This document shows positions 35,455-43,519 of a stretch of DNA of 64,000 bases, piece after piece (position 1 is the first letter of the stretch; each line of letters begins with the position of its first letter). This DNA comes from Mucilaginibacter sp. dw_454. Its GTDB lineage: Bacteria; Bacteroidota; Bacteroidia; Sphingobacteriales; Sphingobacteriaceae. The notes under the pieces are model-generated. The model had not been told where the DNA came from. It did no database searches and saw only the letters and a list, made by a program, of their open reading frames with translations. The stretch spans positions 1,054,001 to 1,118,000 of the forward strand of contig NZ_JAAVVB010000001.1 of the NCBI RefSeq assembly GCF_018449775.1, given 5' to 3'. Made by a program: the position numbers and the translations under genes.

Positions 35455-36827
35455 GGCATGCCCCTGTTTAACAGTCCGTGTCCATCTGCTACAGAAAGCA
35501 GGTTTCCCTGATCGTCGGTTATCCCCTGTTTGATTAGCCAACTTTCAAATTCGGGTGCCGGACGCAGTCCTAGAACTTTCCGCAAATATAAAGCATCATG
35601 GAACGAAGTGGATTGATAGTTTAGCATAATATCGTCCGATCCCGGAATCCCCATCACAAAATTGCAACCTGCCACACCCAGCAGCGTCAATAAATTATCC
35701 ATATCATCCTGATCGGCCTCGGCATGGTTGGTATAACAAACATCAACCCCCATAGGCAAGCCCAGCAGCTTGCCACAAAAATGATCTTCGAGCGCCGCGC
35801 GAATGATCTGCTTGCCGTCATACAAATATTCGGGGCCAATGAAGCCAACCACGGTATTTACTAAAAAGGGTTTGTACCTGCGCGCCACGGCGTAGGCACG
35901 GGCCTCGCAAGTTTGCTGATCGACACCAAAGTGCGCATTTGCCGAAAGCGAACTGCCCTGCCCCGTCTCAAAATACATGACATTATTGCCAACAGTACCA
36001 CGATTTAAAGATAGCGTAGCCTGATAAGCCTCGTCCAGCAAAGCCAAATCAATACCAAAGCTTGAATTTGTTTTTTCTGTACCGGCTATAGACTGGAAGC
36101 AAAGATCAACAGGCGCATTTTCATTAATCAATTGCAGCGTTGTGGTGATATGGCTTAACACGCACGATTGTGTCGGGATATCAAATTGCTGGCGAATATT
36201 ATCGATCAACTGCAATAAATTAGCCACGGCAGCCGGGCTATCCGTCGCTGGATTAATACCGATAACGGCATCGCCACTGCCTAATAACAATCCGTCGATA
36301 ATGCTGGCAGCAACGCCTTTTGGGTCATCCGTTGGGTGATTAGGCTGCAATCGGGTGGAAAAATGTCCCTTTAGGCCAATGGTGTTTCTGAACTTAGTTA
36401 CTGCCTCACATTTTTTTGCTATCGCGATCAAATCCTGGTTGCGCATTAGTTTTGATACCGCGGCAGCCATTTCCGGTGTGATACCGGCATTGATCTGTTG
36501 CATAGTATTGCAGGTAGTATGATCGCTCAATAACCAGTCGCAAAAATCGCCAACGGTTAAATGGCTAATGGGCTCAAAAGCTACAGGATCGTGCGTATCG
36601 ATGATTAGGCGAGTTATCTCATCCTGTTCATAAGGAATTATAGCTTCGTTTAAAAAATTCTTTAAAGGCACATCAGCCAAAGTTATCTGTGCGGCAACGC
36701 GTTCTTCATAACTCGACGCACAGATACCAGCCAGCTCGTCGCCCGATCGATATGGCGAAGCTTTGGCCAAAAGCATCTTCAGATTTTCAAATCTGTAAAC
36801 TTTGCCTTTTAAGGTGTGCCGGTACAT
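35451..36827 (-). CDS. eutB: Ethanolamine ammonia-lyase large subunit
   Basis: This TIM-barrel catalytic chain binds adenosylcobalamin and ethanolamine. It shows the DAVIGINPATDSPAAVANLL stretch, YFETGQGSSLSANAHFGVDQQTCEARAYA and GFIGPEYLYDGKQIIRAALEDHFCGKLLGLPMGVDVCYTNHAEADQDD. The 458 residues match the family. Its start overlaps the permease stop by one base (TAATG) and its stop overlaps eutC (ATGA), so the three are tightly coupled. No eutA reactivase or eutR regulator is in the window. Confidence 0.96.
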   Translation of the reverse strand: MYRHTLKGKVYRFENLKMLLAKASPYRSGDELAGICASSYEERVAAQITLADVPLKNFLNEAIIPYEQDEITRLIIDTHDPVAFEPISHLTVGDFCDWLLSDHTTCNTMQQINAGITPEMAAAVSKLMRNQDLIAIAKKCEAVTKFRNTIGLKGHFSTRLQPNHPTDDPKGVAASIIDGLLLGSGDAVIGINPATDSPAAVANLLQLIDNIRQQFDIPTQSCVLSHITTTLQLINENAPVDLCFQSIAGTEKTNSSFGIDLALLDEAYQATLSLNRGTVGNNVMYFETGQGSSLSANAHFGVDQQTCEARAYAVARRYKPFLVNTVVGFIGPEYLYDGKQIIRAALEDHFCGKLLGLPMGVDVCYTNHAEADQDDMDNLLTLLGVAGCNFVMGIPGSDDIMLNYQSTSFHDALYLRKVLGLRPAPEFESWLIKQGITDDQGNLLSVADGHGLLNRGMP

Positions 36828-38179
36828 TAGTTGATAGTTGAAATTGCTTCGGCCTGCATCAGCAATACATCATCGGTGATCCGTGTTTTATGCTTACCCA
36901 GCAGCATAAAGATAACAACAATTATAGCCAGCAATGCGAAGAATATCACACTTACCATAAGGTTAAAATATATTATGGCGAGTAAACATATTGTGGAGAT
37001 TAGCAAGGCTATTGCTGGGAAGGCCGGATAAAACGGCGCTATAAATGGACGCTCCAGGTCTGGTTCTTTTTTTCGCAATATAAACAGGCTGGTCATGCTG
37101 AACATGTACATTACTACCGCGCCTAACACGGATAAAATAATGATCTGCGCTGTGGTACCTATGTAGATCGCAACAAAGCTGATCAATCCACCCACAATAA
37201 CCGACCAATGCGGCGTTTTGAAACGATGATTAATTTGGGCTAAGCCCCTTGGTAAATATCCGCTGCGTGCCATGGCAAACACCTGCCTTGATGATGCCAG
37301 TATGGTACCATGTAATGAGGCTATCAGTCCGAATAAGCCTATGCTGGCAAAGATCTTAGTTAAACCGCTGCCCTTGCCCAGCACTATGCCGATGGCTTCG
37401 GGTAAAGGGTAATCCAGACTGCTTAATAATTTCCAGTTAGTAATACCGCCGGTGATGATCATTACACTTAAAGCTAACAGTACTAAAGTTATTATTGTTG
37501 CGATGTATCCTTTGGGGATATTTCTCTTGGGGTCTTTAACTTCTTCTACCACCATCGCCATACCTTCTATTGCCAAATAAAACCAAACGGCAAATGGTAA
37601 GGCGGCAAATACACCGCTCCAGCCAAAGGGCATTGGGTTAGTCAAATAATTAACCATCTTAAAATGCGGACCGACGATACCTAGATATAACAACAACTCA
37701 GCCACAGCCAGCAAAGTAATAAACACAGAAAAAGCCGCCGACTCCTTCACGCCAGAAATATTCAATATCATAAACGCCGTGTTAAACAACATAGCCGATT
37801 GCATTACAGGTATTGGAGGATATAGAAAATGTAAATAAGCACCCAGCGAGACTGCAATAGCAGGCGTAGCAAGCAGGAAATCAATCAAAGTAGCATAACC
37901 GGCTATCAAGCCGCCAAAGGGCCCCATCGCTCTATAGGCATAGGCAAATGCGCCGCCGGCATGTGGTATTGCAGCGGTTAGTTCTGTATAGCTGAATATG
38001 AAAGTGATGTACATTACGGTTACCAGCAATGTGGCAATGAGTAAGCCGATAGTACCCGCGACACCCCAGCCTAGGTTCCAACCAAAGTACTCGCCCGATA
38101 TAACCAGGCCAACACCAATGGCCCATAAATGTATGGGCTTTAAAACCCGCTTAAGTTGTTCTGTACCGATTGTTGACAT
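36827..38179 (-). CDS. eat: Ethanolamine permease (APC family)
   Basis: This is an inner-membrane amino acid/polyamine/organocation transporter with about 12 hydrophobic segments in 450 residues. The segment LKPIHLWAIGVGLVISGEYFGWNLGW and IPHAGGAFAYAYRAMGPFGG are typical for ethanolamine permeases of the Eat type. It is the first gene of the unit and supplies the substrate for EutBC. No microcompartment shell genes follow. Confidence 0.9.
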   Translation of the reverse strand: MSTIGTEQLKRVLKPIHLWAIGVGLVISGEYFGWNLGWGVAGTIGLLIATLLVTVMYITFIFSYTELTAAIPHAGGAFAYAYRAMGPFGGLIAGYATLIDFLLATPAIAVSLGAYLHFLYPPIPVMQSAMLFNTAFMILNISGVKESAAFSVFITLLAVAELLLYLGIVGPHFKMVNYLTNPMPFGWSGVFAALPFAVWFYLAIEGMAMVVEEVKDPKRNIPKGYIATIITLVLLALSVMIITGGITNWKLLSSLDYPLPEAIGIVLGKGSGLTKIFASIGLFGLIASLHGTILASSRQVFAMARSGYLPRGLAQINHRFKTPHWSVIVGGLISFVAIYIGTTAQIIILSVLGAVVMYMFSMTSLFILRKKEPDLERPFIAPFYPAFPAIALLISTICLLAIIYFNLMVSVIFFALLAIIVVIFMLLGKHKTRITDDVLLMQAEAISTIN

Positions 38180-38249
38180 GCGACCGTTGTTTAACCAGTT
38201 ATTACAGGCTTAAAGTACTGAAAAACCGGCGCAAATCAAAACGGTAAAA

Positions 38250-39434
38250 CTAGTCGCGCAGAAATGGATTGAAATTACGGGTGCCTATTGCCATACCCGC
38301 GGCGCGACAAACGGTTTTCTCGCCAAATTTAAAGTTAATCTTATCCATGGCCTGGTACAATTTTATGCGCTCCTCGTTATCTTCAAACAAATTGATCTGG
38401 TAACTGCCCGGGCTTATGTTACTTAGCTTAACACCGATCAACCGGATTGGCCGATGGCCATTCCAAGCTTTTTTTAGGAGGTTTTTAACGCCGGGGATAA
38501 GAATATGCTCGGCAGCAGTTAAAGCTATTTTTTCCTGAACGGTATGCGTCTCAAAATTAGCGTAGCGGATCTTAATAGCCAGGCATGAAGTTACTTTGTT
38601 CTCCTTACGCAATTTATAGGCTAATTCTTCAGTCATCGATACTAAAACAGTTTCCAATGTTTTCTTATCAATCACATCTGTTTCAAATGTATTTTCTGTC
38701 GATATGGATTTACGGTCGCCATGAGGTACGATCTCACTGTCGTCAATAGCGTTGGCCCGCTCCCAGATATAACGACCGTGCTTGCCGAAAACCGTTTCCA
38801 GGAATTTAAGTTCCACGCGCTGCAGGTCGCCAATTTTTTCGATGCCGAATTGATAAAGTTTCTGGCAGGTCTTCTCGCCCAGCATCGGTATTTTACGAAT
38901 AGACATGGGCGCCATAAATTCTTTTTCCTTGCCGTGTTCAATCATCAACTGTCCGTTTGGTTTAGCCGCGTTGGTAGCCATTTTAGCTACCGTTTTGCAA
39001 GATGCCATGCCGAACGATATCGGCAAACCTGTTTCGCGGGTAATACGCGCGCGCAAATCAGTAGCTAATTGGTAACAATTATGGAAGCGATCCATCCCGG
39101 TGAGATCGATGTAAAACTCGTCGATGGATGTTTTTTGATAAAGCGGCACACTGTCATGAATGATCTGCGTAACCTCGCGCGATGCCTCGCTATAACGACC
39201 GTGGCTGCCTCGAATAACGGTAGCATGCGGGCACAATTTCATGGCTTGTTTCATGGGCATGGCCGAATGGATACCAAACTTACGCGCCTCATAACTGCAG
39301 GATGCTACCACGCCTCTATCCGCCGAGCCACCAATCAGAACCGGCTTACCAATCAGACTTGGATCAAATTTCCGCTCAACCGATACAAAAAAGGAATCAA
39401 GATCAATATGTACAATCCATCGCTTACTTTCCAT
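38250..39434 (-). CDS. dinB: DNA polymerase IV (Y-family translesion polymerase)
   Basis: This is an error-prone polymerase that bypasses damaged template bases. The catalytic acidic residues are in HIDLDSFFVSVE (residues 9-20) and TSIDEFYIDLTG (102-113). The steric region GVVASCSYEARKFGIHSAMPM and the helix-hairpin-helix IRKIPMLGEKTCQKLYQFGIEKIGDL follow, then the little-finger domain. A beta-clamp-binding motif QINLF lies at 346-350, with 44 residues after it, an internal position rather than the usual extreme C-terminus. It is transcribed divergently from the 2H phosphoesterase. Confidence 0.96.
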   Translation of the reverse strand: MESKRWIVHIDLDSFFVSVERKFDPSLIGKPVLIGGSADRGVVASCSYEARKFGIHSAMPMKQAMKLCPHATVIRGSHGRYSEASREVTQIIHDSVPLYQKTSIDEFYIDLTGMDRFHNCYQLATDLRARITRETGLPISFGMASCKTVAKMATNAAKPNGQLMIEHGKEKEFMAPMSIRKIPMLGEKTCQKLYQFGIEKIGDLQRVELKFLETVFGKHGRYIWERANAIDDSEIVPHGDRKSISTENTFETDVIDKKTLETVLVSMTEELAYKLRKENKVTSCLAIKIRYANFETHTVQEKIALTAAEHILIPGVKNLLKKAWNGHRPIRLIGVKLSNISPGSYQINLFEDNEERIKLYQAMDKINFKFGEKTVCRAAGMAIGTRNFNPFLRD

Positions 39435-39438
39435 AGCA

Positions 39439-39446
39439 CAAAATTA
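39439..39446 (-). promoter_or_regulatory. -7 box TAATTTTG for dinB
   Basis: On the reverse strand TAATTTTG (39446-39439) fully matches TAnnTTTG. It ends only 4 bases before the dinB ATG, so the transcript would have almost no leader. No TTG is found at the standard distance. It could instead be chance A/T sequence. Confidence 0.3.
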
Positions 39447-39453
39447 AAATTAA

Positions 39454-39486
39454 TTTGCACAATTGCTAATAATATTAGTAATATTG
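39454..39486 (+). promoter_or_regulatory. Promoter for 2H phosphoesterase gene
   Basis: TTTG (39454-39457), 21 bases, then TAATATTG (39479-39486), one mismatch from TAnnTTTG. The spacer holds the A/T palindromic run CTAATAATATTAG. It lies back to back with the dinB box in a 74-base gap, so the two genes could be controlled together. Confidence 0.4.
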
Positions 39487-39508
39487 TTTCCCACTAAAAT
39501 TTTTGGCA

Positions 39509-40126
39509 ATGAAGGGTTACCTGGATTTCTTTATGTTGCTTTCTCCGCCTGAGCGGGTGAAAGCTATAGTGCGCGAGCATAAACATTATGCCGCCGATGT
39601 AATTGGTAGTTATGACAGCGAATATTCCATCGCGCATATCTCTGTAAACAAAATGCAGCGACAGAAAACATTTTTAACCGAACCCGGCATTCGCGAGTTT
39701 AGGCAGCGGCTATGTCTTATCCCCCCGGTTACCTTGACCATTGGCGGCTTTGATTACTTTGTGCATGGTAAAGATTATCGAACAATTTATGCGAGGATAG
39801 TAAGTTCGCCAGAAACTAGCCATTGGTTCAAGATGCTGAAACAACACCTCAAAATCAAAGAGTTTAATGTGCCTCATATTACCATATGCCGCAATATACC
39901 GTTAGCTGATTTTGACAAAATTTGGCCATATTTCAAGCAGCTTGAATGGAAGGAAACCTTTACTGTTAACGCATTGACCGTACTACAGCGAGAATCATTC
40001 GTGAGTTTTGCTAAGTGGGAACCCTATACCGAGTTGCCATTTGAAGGCAAGGTTCAGTACAGCATGGCACCGCCAAAGCCGTCGCTTTTAAAACCTTTAA
40101 ATAGCCATCAAACCAGTTTATTTTAG
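39509..40126 (+). CDS. 2'-5' RNA ligase/2H phosphoesterase family protein
   Basis: The 205-residue protein has the two HxS/T motifs that define 2H enzymes: HIS at residues 43-45 (IAHISVNK) and HIT at 123-125 (VPHITICR), with hydrophobic strands before each. Members hydrolyse or form 2',5' or cyclic phosphodiester bonds in RNA or nucleotides. The start is the ATG at 39509, not the TTG two codons earlier. The last five residues are QTSLF, a good match to the beta-clamp-binding consensus. It diverges from dinB and overlaps the APS kinase gene tail to tail by 9 bases. Confidence 0.85.
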   Translation: MKGYLDFFMLLSPPERVKAIVREHKHYAADVIGSYDSEYSIAHISVNKMQRQKTFLTEPGIREFRQRLCLIPPVTLTIGGFDYFVHGKDYRTIYARIVSSPETSHWFKMLKQHLKIKEFNVPHITICRNIPLADFDKIWPYFKQLEWKETFTVNALTVLQRESFVSFAKWEPYTELPFEGKVQYSMAPPKPSLLKPLNSHQTSLF

Positions 40127-40642
40127 TTCAGAAAGAATAAAATCGAATAACTTTTTCGCAGATACATCGATGGTTTCCTGATCTGTTTTGAGTATTAGAT
40201 CTGGGTTTTGAGGCATTTCAAAAATATCATTAACCCCTGTCAGGTTATTTACCCTATCGGGATGATTGAAGGGCAACATGGCACGCCGGTAAAGCTTTTT
40301 GGTATCACGTTGCAAGAGTACGTTAAGGCTACATTCGATATAAACCGTTTTTACATCGGAGTAGCGGGCTTTTATTTCATGACGCACATCTTCATAGGGA
40401 TTAATGGCCGAAATAATGGTTATGATATTATCCAATGAAAGAACAGAAGCAACAGCAGCCAGACGCCTGATATTCTCATTCCGATCGGCCTTGGAGAAAC
40501 CCAGATTGGCACAGATACTTTTACGGTATATGTCGCCATCAACAACTTCACAAGTTATACCATGCTGCTGCAATAAATGCTGCACCGCAGTTGCGATAGT
40601 AGTTTTGCCGCTGCCTGATAATCCGCAAAATTGTAAGATCAT
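40118..40642 (-). CDS. cysC: Adenylylsulfate (APS) kinase
   Basis: This enzyme phosphorylates APS to PAPS, the sulfate donor. The P-loop is GLSGSGKTT (residues 7-15). APS-site motifs are EVVDGDIYRKSICANLGFS and DRNENIRRLAAVASVL. The 174-residue length fits stand-alone CysC. The sulfotransferase gene lies 12 bases upstream on the same strand, so the PAPS made here is probably for sulfation of a metabolite or glycan rather than for sulfate reduction. No ATP sulfurylase gene is in the window. Confidence 0.9.
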   Translation of the reverse strand: MILQFCGLSGSGKTTIATAVQHLLQQHGITCEVVDGDIYRKSICANLGFSKADRNENIRRLAAVASVLSLDNIITIISAINPYEDVRHEIKARYSDVKTVYIECSLNVLLQRDTKKLYRRAMLPFNHPDRVNNLTGVNDIFEMPQNPDLILKTDQETIDVSAKKLFDFILSELK

Positions 40643-40654
40643 ATCGCCAGTTGG

Positions 40655-41866
40655 TTATTTAAAAAACAGCTGTTTAAACTGCATATAAACTTTGTTTAGG
40701 CCACTAATCTTATTAGTTTGGTAACCAAGTAGCTTCGCCTTATCGCCTACATAAACAGCAATCATATTTTTGTCTGTTGGTGTAAGAAGGTCTTGTTGAG
40801 TATGGTCGATTGATTTTAGAATTGCTCCTGATGAAGCATTTTTTTTAAAAGAGCTATTGGCCTGTGTCGGCATACCTGCAGTTGTTGCCTGTTTTAATTG
40901 CGGAGTCTCATCAATGTTTAGAAAATCGGCTAACTTTCTTATAGTTTCATCCGGGTTATCGCAAAGCGACTCATATCGCAACAAAAAAAATCTTAGATCA
41001 TTAACAATCGCAGTGTCAGCAGCTACCTGGTATGAGATATTCAGGTATCGCAAAGCATTGCGTAAGGTAACGCCGGGCTCCATCGCCTTGCGCGAGGTTA
41101 GAGTAGCGATAGGCTCACGTACTACATGCACAATTTTAGCTTCAGGAAATTCTGCCCAGATGCGATTTAGAAAACGTTCGTTGGTTGGCGTTTTATCTAC
41201 CCATGCCGCGGCAGTTAACTTATTAATGCAAGACGCATAGGCCAATATAATAGCGGAGTGCGGCCATTGCGTACCTTCAGCATGCGACAATTGCTGCCAC
41301 CATGCCAGTACATATCGCGCAAAATCAATATAAGGTGATGTTATTTCATCAGTTTTACCCAAAAGCCAGTAAGGAGGTTGGTTAATAGGGTTAACCAAAC
41401 GACGCAACCATTCTGTACCCAGGTATTGCGGCCATTGGTTGGTTGGCAACCGTTTTAATTTAAGTTCAAGGTTAGTATAAAAAGTACCCTCTGATGGTAA
41501 AACGGTTAACTGCGGATGTCCATCTAACAGGTTTTGCACCAATGTCGTACCGCTTCTATGCACACCGCAAACAAAAACCGGGCGATGGCGTAGCGCTAAA
41601 CCGCTCGCTATTTGTGTTTCGCTAAGCTTCATCGGCCCCAATCCTTCAGCCTCTCGCCATACCAATTCTGACCATTGCAATGTAACATAAAGCAAATCCG
41701 CCGGCGGCGCGGTTTCCAGTCTGCGCGTAGGTAACAGCTTATCTAATTCGTTTTCGGCTTCAATAATTTGCTTAAGCATGAGCAATTGATTGGTCAATAC
41801 GTTATGGTAAATACTGTAAAAAAGCTTTTTGGGTTGCTTTCTCCGCAATAATAAACTATCAGCCAA
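40655..41866 (-). CDS. PAPS-dependent sulfotransferase
   Basis: This 403-residue sulfotransferase-fold protein has the 5'-phosphosulfate loop CGVHRSGTTLVQNLL (residues 100-114) and the 3'-phosphate segment HVVREPIATLTSRKAM near residue 250. The start is uncertain: TTG at 41866 is the longest frame, and an ATG at 41779 (MLKQIIEAENELDKLL) would leave all catalytic parts intact. It is coupled to the APS kinase gene downstream, which supplies its donor. The acceptor is unknown; a surface glycan, lipid or small metabolite are options. Confidence 0.82.
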   Translation of the reverse strand: MADSLLLRRKQPKKLFYSIYHNVLTNQLLMLKQIIEAENELDKLLPTRRLETAPPADLLYVTLQWSELVWREAEGLGPMKLSETQIASGLALRHRPVFVCGVHRSGTTLVQNLLDGHPQLTVLPSEGTFYTNLELKLKRLPTNQWPQYLGTEWLRRLVNPINQPPYWLLGKTDEITSPYIDFARYVLAWWQQLSHAEGTQWPHSAIILAYASCINKLTAAAWVDKTPTNERFLNRIWAEFPEAKIVHVVREPIATLTSRKAMEPGVTLRNALRYLNISYQVAADTAIVNDLRFFLLRYESLCDNPDETIRKLADFLNIDETPQLKQATTAGMPTQANSSFKKNASSGAILKSIDHTQQDLLTPTDKNMIAVYVGDKAKLLGYQTNKISGLNKVYMQFKQLFFK

Positions 41867-41981
41867 AAAAAGATATTTTCCTAAAGCGCAAGCCTACAGA
41901 TGATTGCGAATATTTACAGGTACCAAACACCGCCCATATTCGTTTTTTAACAATTTTTTAACCCCGGCAGTAACATTTTTC

Positions 41982-41989
41982 TATATTTG
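41982..41989 (+). promoter_or_regulatory. -7 box TATATTTG of SRP RNA gene
   Basis: TATATTTG fully matches TAnnTTTG and ends 4 bases before the first paired base of the SRP RNA (41994), exactly where a transcription start is expected. No TTG is seen 20 bases upstream. Confidence 0.6.
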
Positions 41990-41993
41990 CGGC

Positions 41994-42090
41994 GGGTAAG
42001 TCTTTTACGGCCAGCTCCTCTTGAACTCCCCCAGGGTGGGAACGCAGCAAGGGTAGAGAGTTGAGCGGCGCGATAAAAGTAGCTTACCCA
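41994..42090 (+). ncRNA. ffs: Signal recognition particle RNA (4.5S type)
   Basis: The segment carries the universally conserved apical SRP domain: CCCAGGGTGGGAACGCAGCA then AGGGTA, with the GGAA tetraloop. The ends pair (GGGTAAG at 41994-42000 with CTTACCC at 42083-42089), and GCCAGCTC pairs with GAGCGGC further in, giving one long irregular hairpin of about 97 bases, the size of the bacterial 4.5S RNA. It binds Ffh to target membrane proteins. T runs (42091-42096, 42103-42111) follow as terminator. It lies in the 327-base gap after the sulfotransferase gene. Confidence 0.93.
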
Positions 42091-42193
42091 TTTTTTGTGC
42101 CTTTTTTTTTACAAAACACTTGCAAATCAGCCGATTTGTGTTTAAATTTAATCAGCAATTATTTGTTTCACAATAAATTTCGGAGGGTTAACC

Positions 42194-42376
42194 ATGAAGA
42201 AGAAATCTACTATGGTATTTCAGTCTGGCAAGACTGAAACCGATAATGCCGAATTACAAACCAACAGAATCAATAGTCAAAAAATGTATCGTGACCATCG
42301 CGCCAGTGACTATCATGGTCATGGCCGATGTAATAAATTTCCGTTTGGCAGCAGCCACGGACCCTTATATTTTTGA
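42194..42376 (+). CDS. Possible small basic protein with Shine-Dalgarno site
   Basis: The 60-codon frame encodes a basic, His- and Gly-containing peptide (MKKKSTMVFQSGKTETDN at the start, SDYHGHGRCNKFPFGSS near the end) with no signal or membrane segment. Support is the strong ribosome-binding site GGAGGG 7 bases before the ATG, rare in this phylum, and codon choice like that of its neighbours. It has no recognised family. It could be a small regulatory or structural protein, or a chance frame in the gap between the SRP RNA and ypdA. Confidence 0.4.
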   Translation: MKKKSTMVFQSGKTETDNAELQTNRINSQKMYRDHRASDYHGHGRCNKFPFGSSHGPLYF

Positions 42377-42528
42377 TTGACTGTTTGTTCATTATGGTTT
42401 AACACCGTTTCGGCACGGCGTATTAGTTTAGTTTGCCTAAACCAACCCATTGCGTTAGTCATTCGAAATTCATTATTCCGTAATCGGGCAGCTAATATTT
42501 ATACGACCACACATAATACTTTAAATCT

Positions 42529-42559
42529 CATTATAATTGCATAAAGTTCAATTATAATG
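42529..42559 (+). promoter_or_regulatory. Perfect 11-bp inverted repeat including ypdA start codon
   Basis: CATTATAATTG (42529-42539) and CAATTATAATG (42549-42559) are exact inverted copies with a 9-base spacer. The last three bases of the right arm are the ATG of the downstream reductase gene. It could be an operator or an mRNA hairpin that hides the start codon. Confidence 0.65.
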
Positions 42560-43519
42560 CTCGATCTACTTATTATCGGCGGTGGCCCAATTGGTATAGC
42601 TTGCGGTTTAAAAGCGCAAAAGGCAGGTTTAAGTTTCATAATTATTGAAAAAGGCTGCCTGGTAAACTCGTTATACAACTACCCCGCTACTATGACATTT
42701 TTCTCTACTTCAGAGAAATTGGAGATTGGCAACATACCTTTTGTAACCATCAGCAATAAACCTACACGTGCCGAGGCTTTGGAGTATTATCGCCGTGTAG
42801 CAACATCGAATAATTTGCCTATCAATTTATTTGAAGATGTAACGGCTTTAACACGCGACGGTGAAGGTTACACCATCGTTACCAACAAAGACACTTACCA
42901 GGCTAAACGCGTTATTATATCCACCGGATTTTATGATGTCGCCGTAAATCTGGATATTCCTGGCGAAGACCTGCCTAAAGTAAAACATTACTACAAAGAC
43001 CCTCACTTTTTTGCCATGCAGAAAGTAGTTGTGGTAGGTTCAAGTAACTCGGCTATTGATGTGGCCTTGGAGACTTATCGTAAAGGTGCTGACGTTACGT
43101 TGGTTATTCGTGGCGGTGAGATCAGCCATAGGGTAAAATACTGGGTGCGGCCCGACATTATTAACCGCATTAAAGAAGGCAGCATTAAAGCCTATTTTAA
43201 TTCAAACCTTAAGGCTGTTCGCGAACACGACGTGGACATTGAAACACCAGATGGCCTGGTTACTATTCCTAATGATTTTGTGATGGCGATGACCGGTTAC
43301 AAGCCAAATTTTGATCAGTTAAAAAAATGGGGATTGATTTTATCTGACGATAAATTCATCCCTCAATACAATCCTGATACCATGGAAACCAACCTGCCGG
43401 GCCTGTATTTAGCCGGTGTAGTTTGCGGCGGGTTAGATACGCATTTATGGTTCATAGAAAACTCGCGCATTCATGCTGATATGATTGTAGATGATATTGT
43501 ATCTAGGCGCCGGGTATAA
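42557..43519 (+). CDS. ypdA: YpdA-like FAD/NADPH disulfide reductase
   Basis: The 320-residue flavoprotein resembles bacillithiol disulfide reductase: IIGGGPIGIACGLKAQKAG (FAD site), YNYPATMTFFSTSEKLEIG, an NADPH site VVVVGSSNSAIDVALETY, and a C-terminal FAD motif GLYLAGVVCGGLDTHLW. It lacks the CxxC pair of thioredoxin reductase, as YpdA does. It would reduce a low-molecular-weight thiol disulfide; whether this organism makes bacillithiol is not shown here. The start codon is inside a palindrome. Confidence 0.85.
   Translation: MLDLLIIGGGPIGIACGLKAQKAGLSFIIIEKGCLVNSLYNYPATMTFFSTSEKLEIGNIPFVTISNKPTRAEALEYYRRVATSNNLPINLFEDVTALTRDGEGYTIVTNKDTYQAKRVIISTGFYDVAVNLDIPGEDLPKVKHYYKDPHFFAMQKVVVVGSSNSAIDVALETYRKGADVTLVIRGGEISHRVKYWVRPDIINRIKEGSIKAYFNSNLKAVREHDVDIETPDGLVTIPNDFVMAMTGYKPNFDQLKKWGLILSDDKFIPQYNPDTMETNLPGLYLAGVVCGGLDTHLWFIENSRIHADMIVDDIVSRRRV

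Noticed and set aside
35455-35541. N-terminal extension of EutC
   Set aside because: It lies inside eutB; the ATGA overlap at 35451-35454 is the normal coupled start.
40118-41866. cysC as part of sulfate assimilation
   Set aside because: No ATP sulfurylase, PAPS reductase or sulfite reductase genes are near; the partner is a sulfotransferase.
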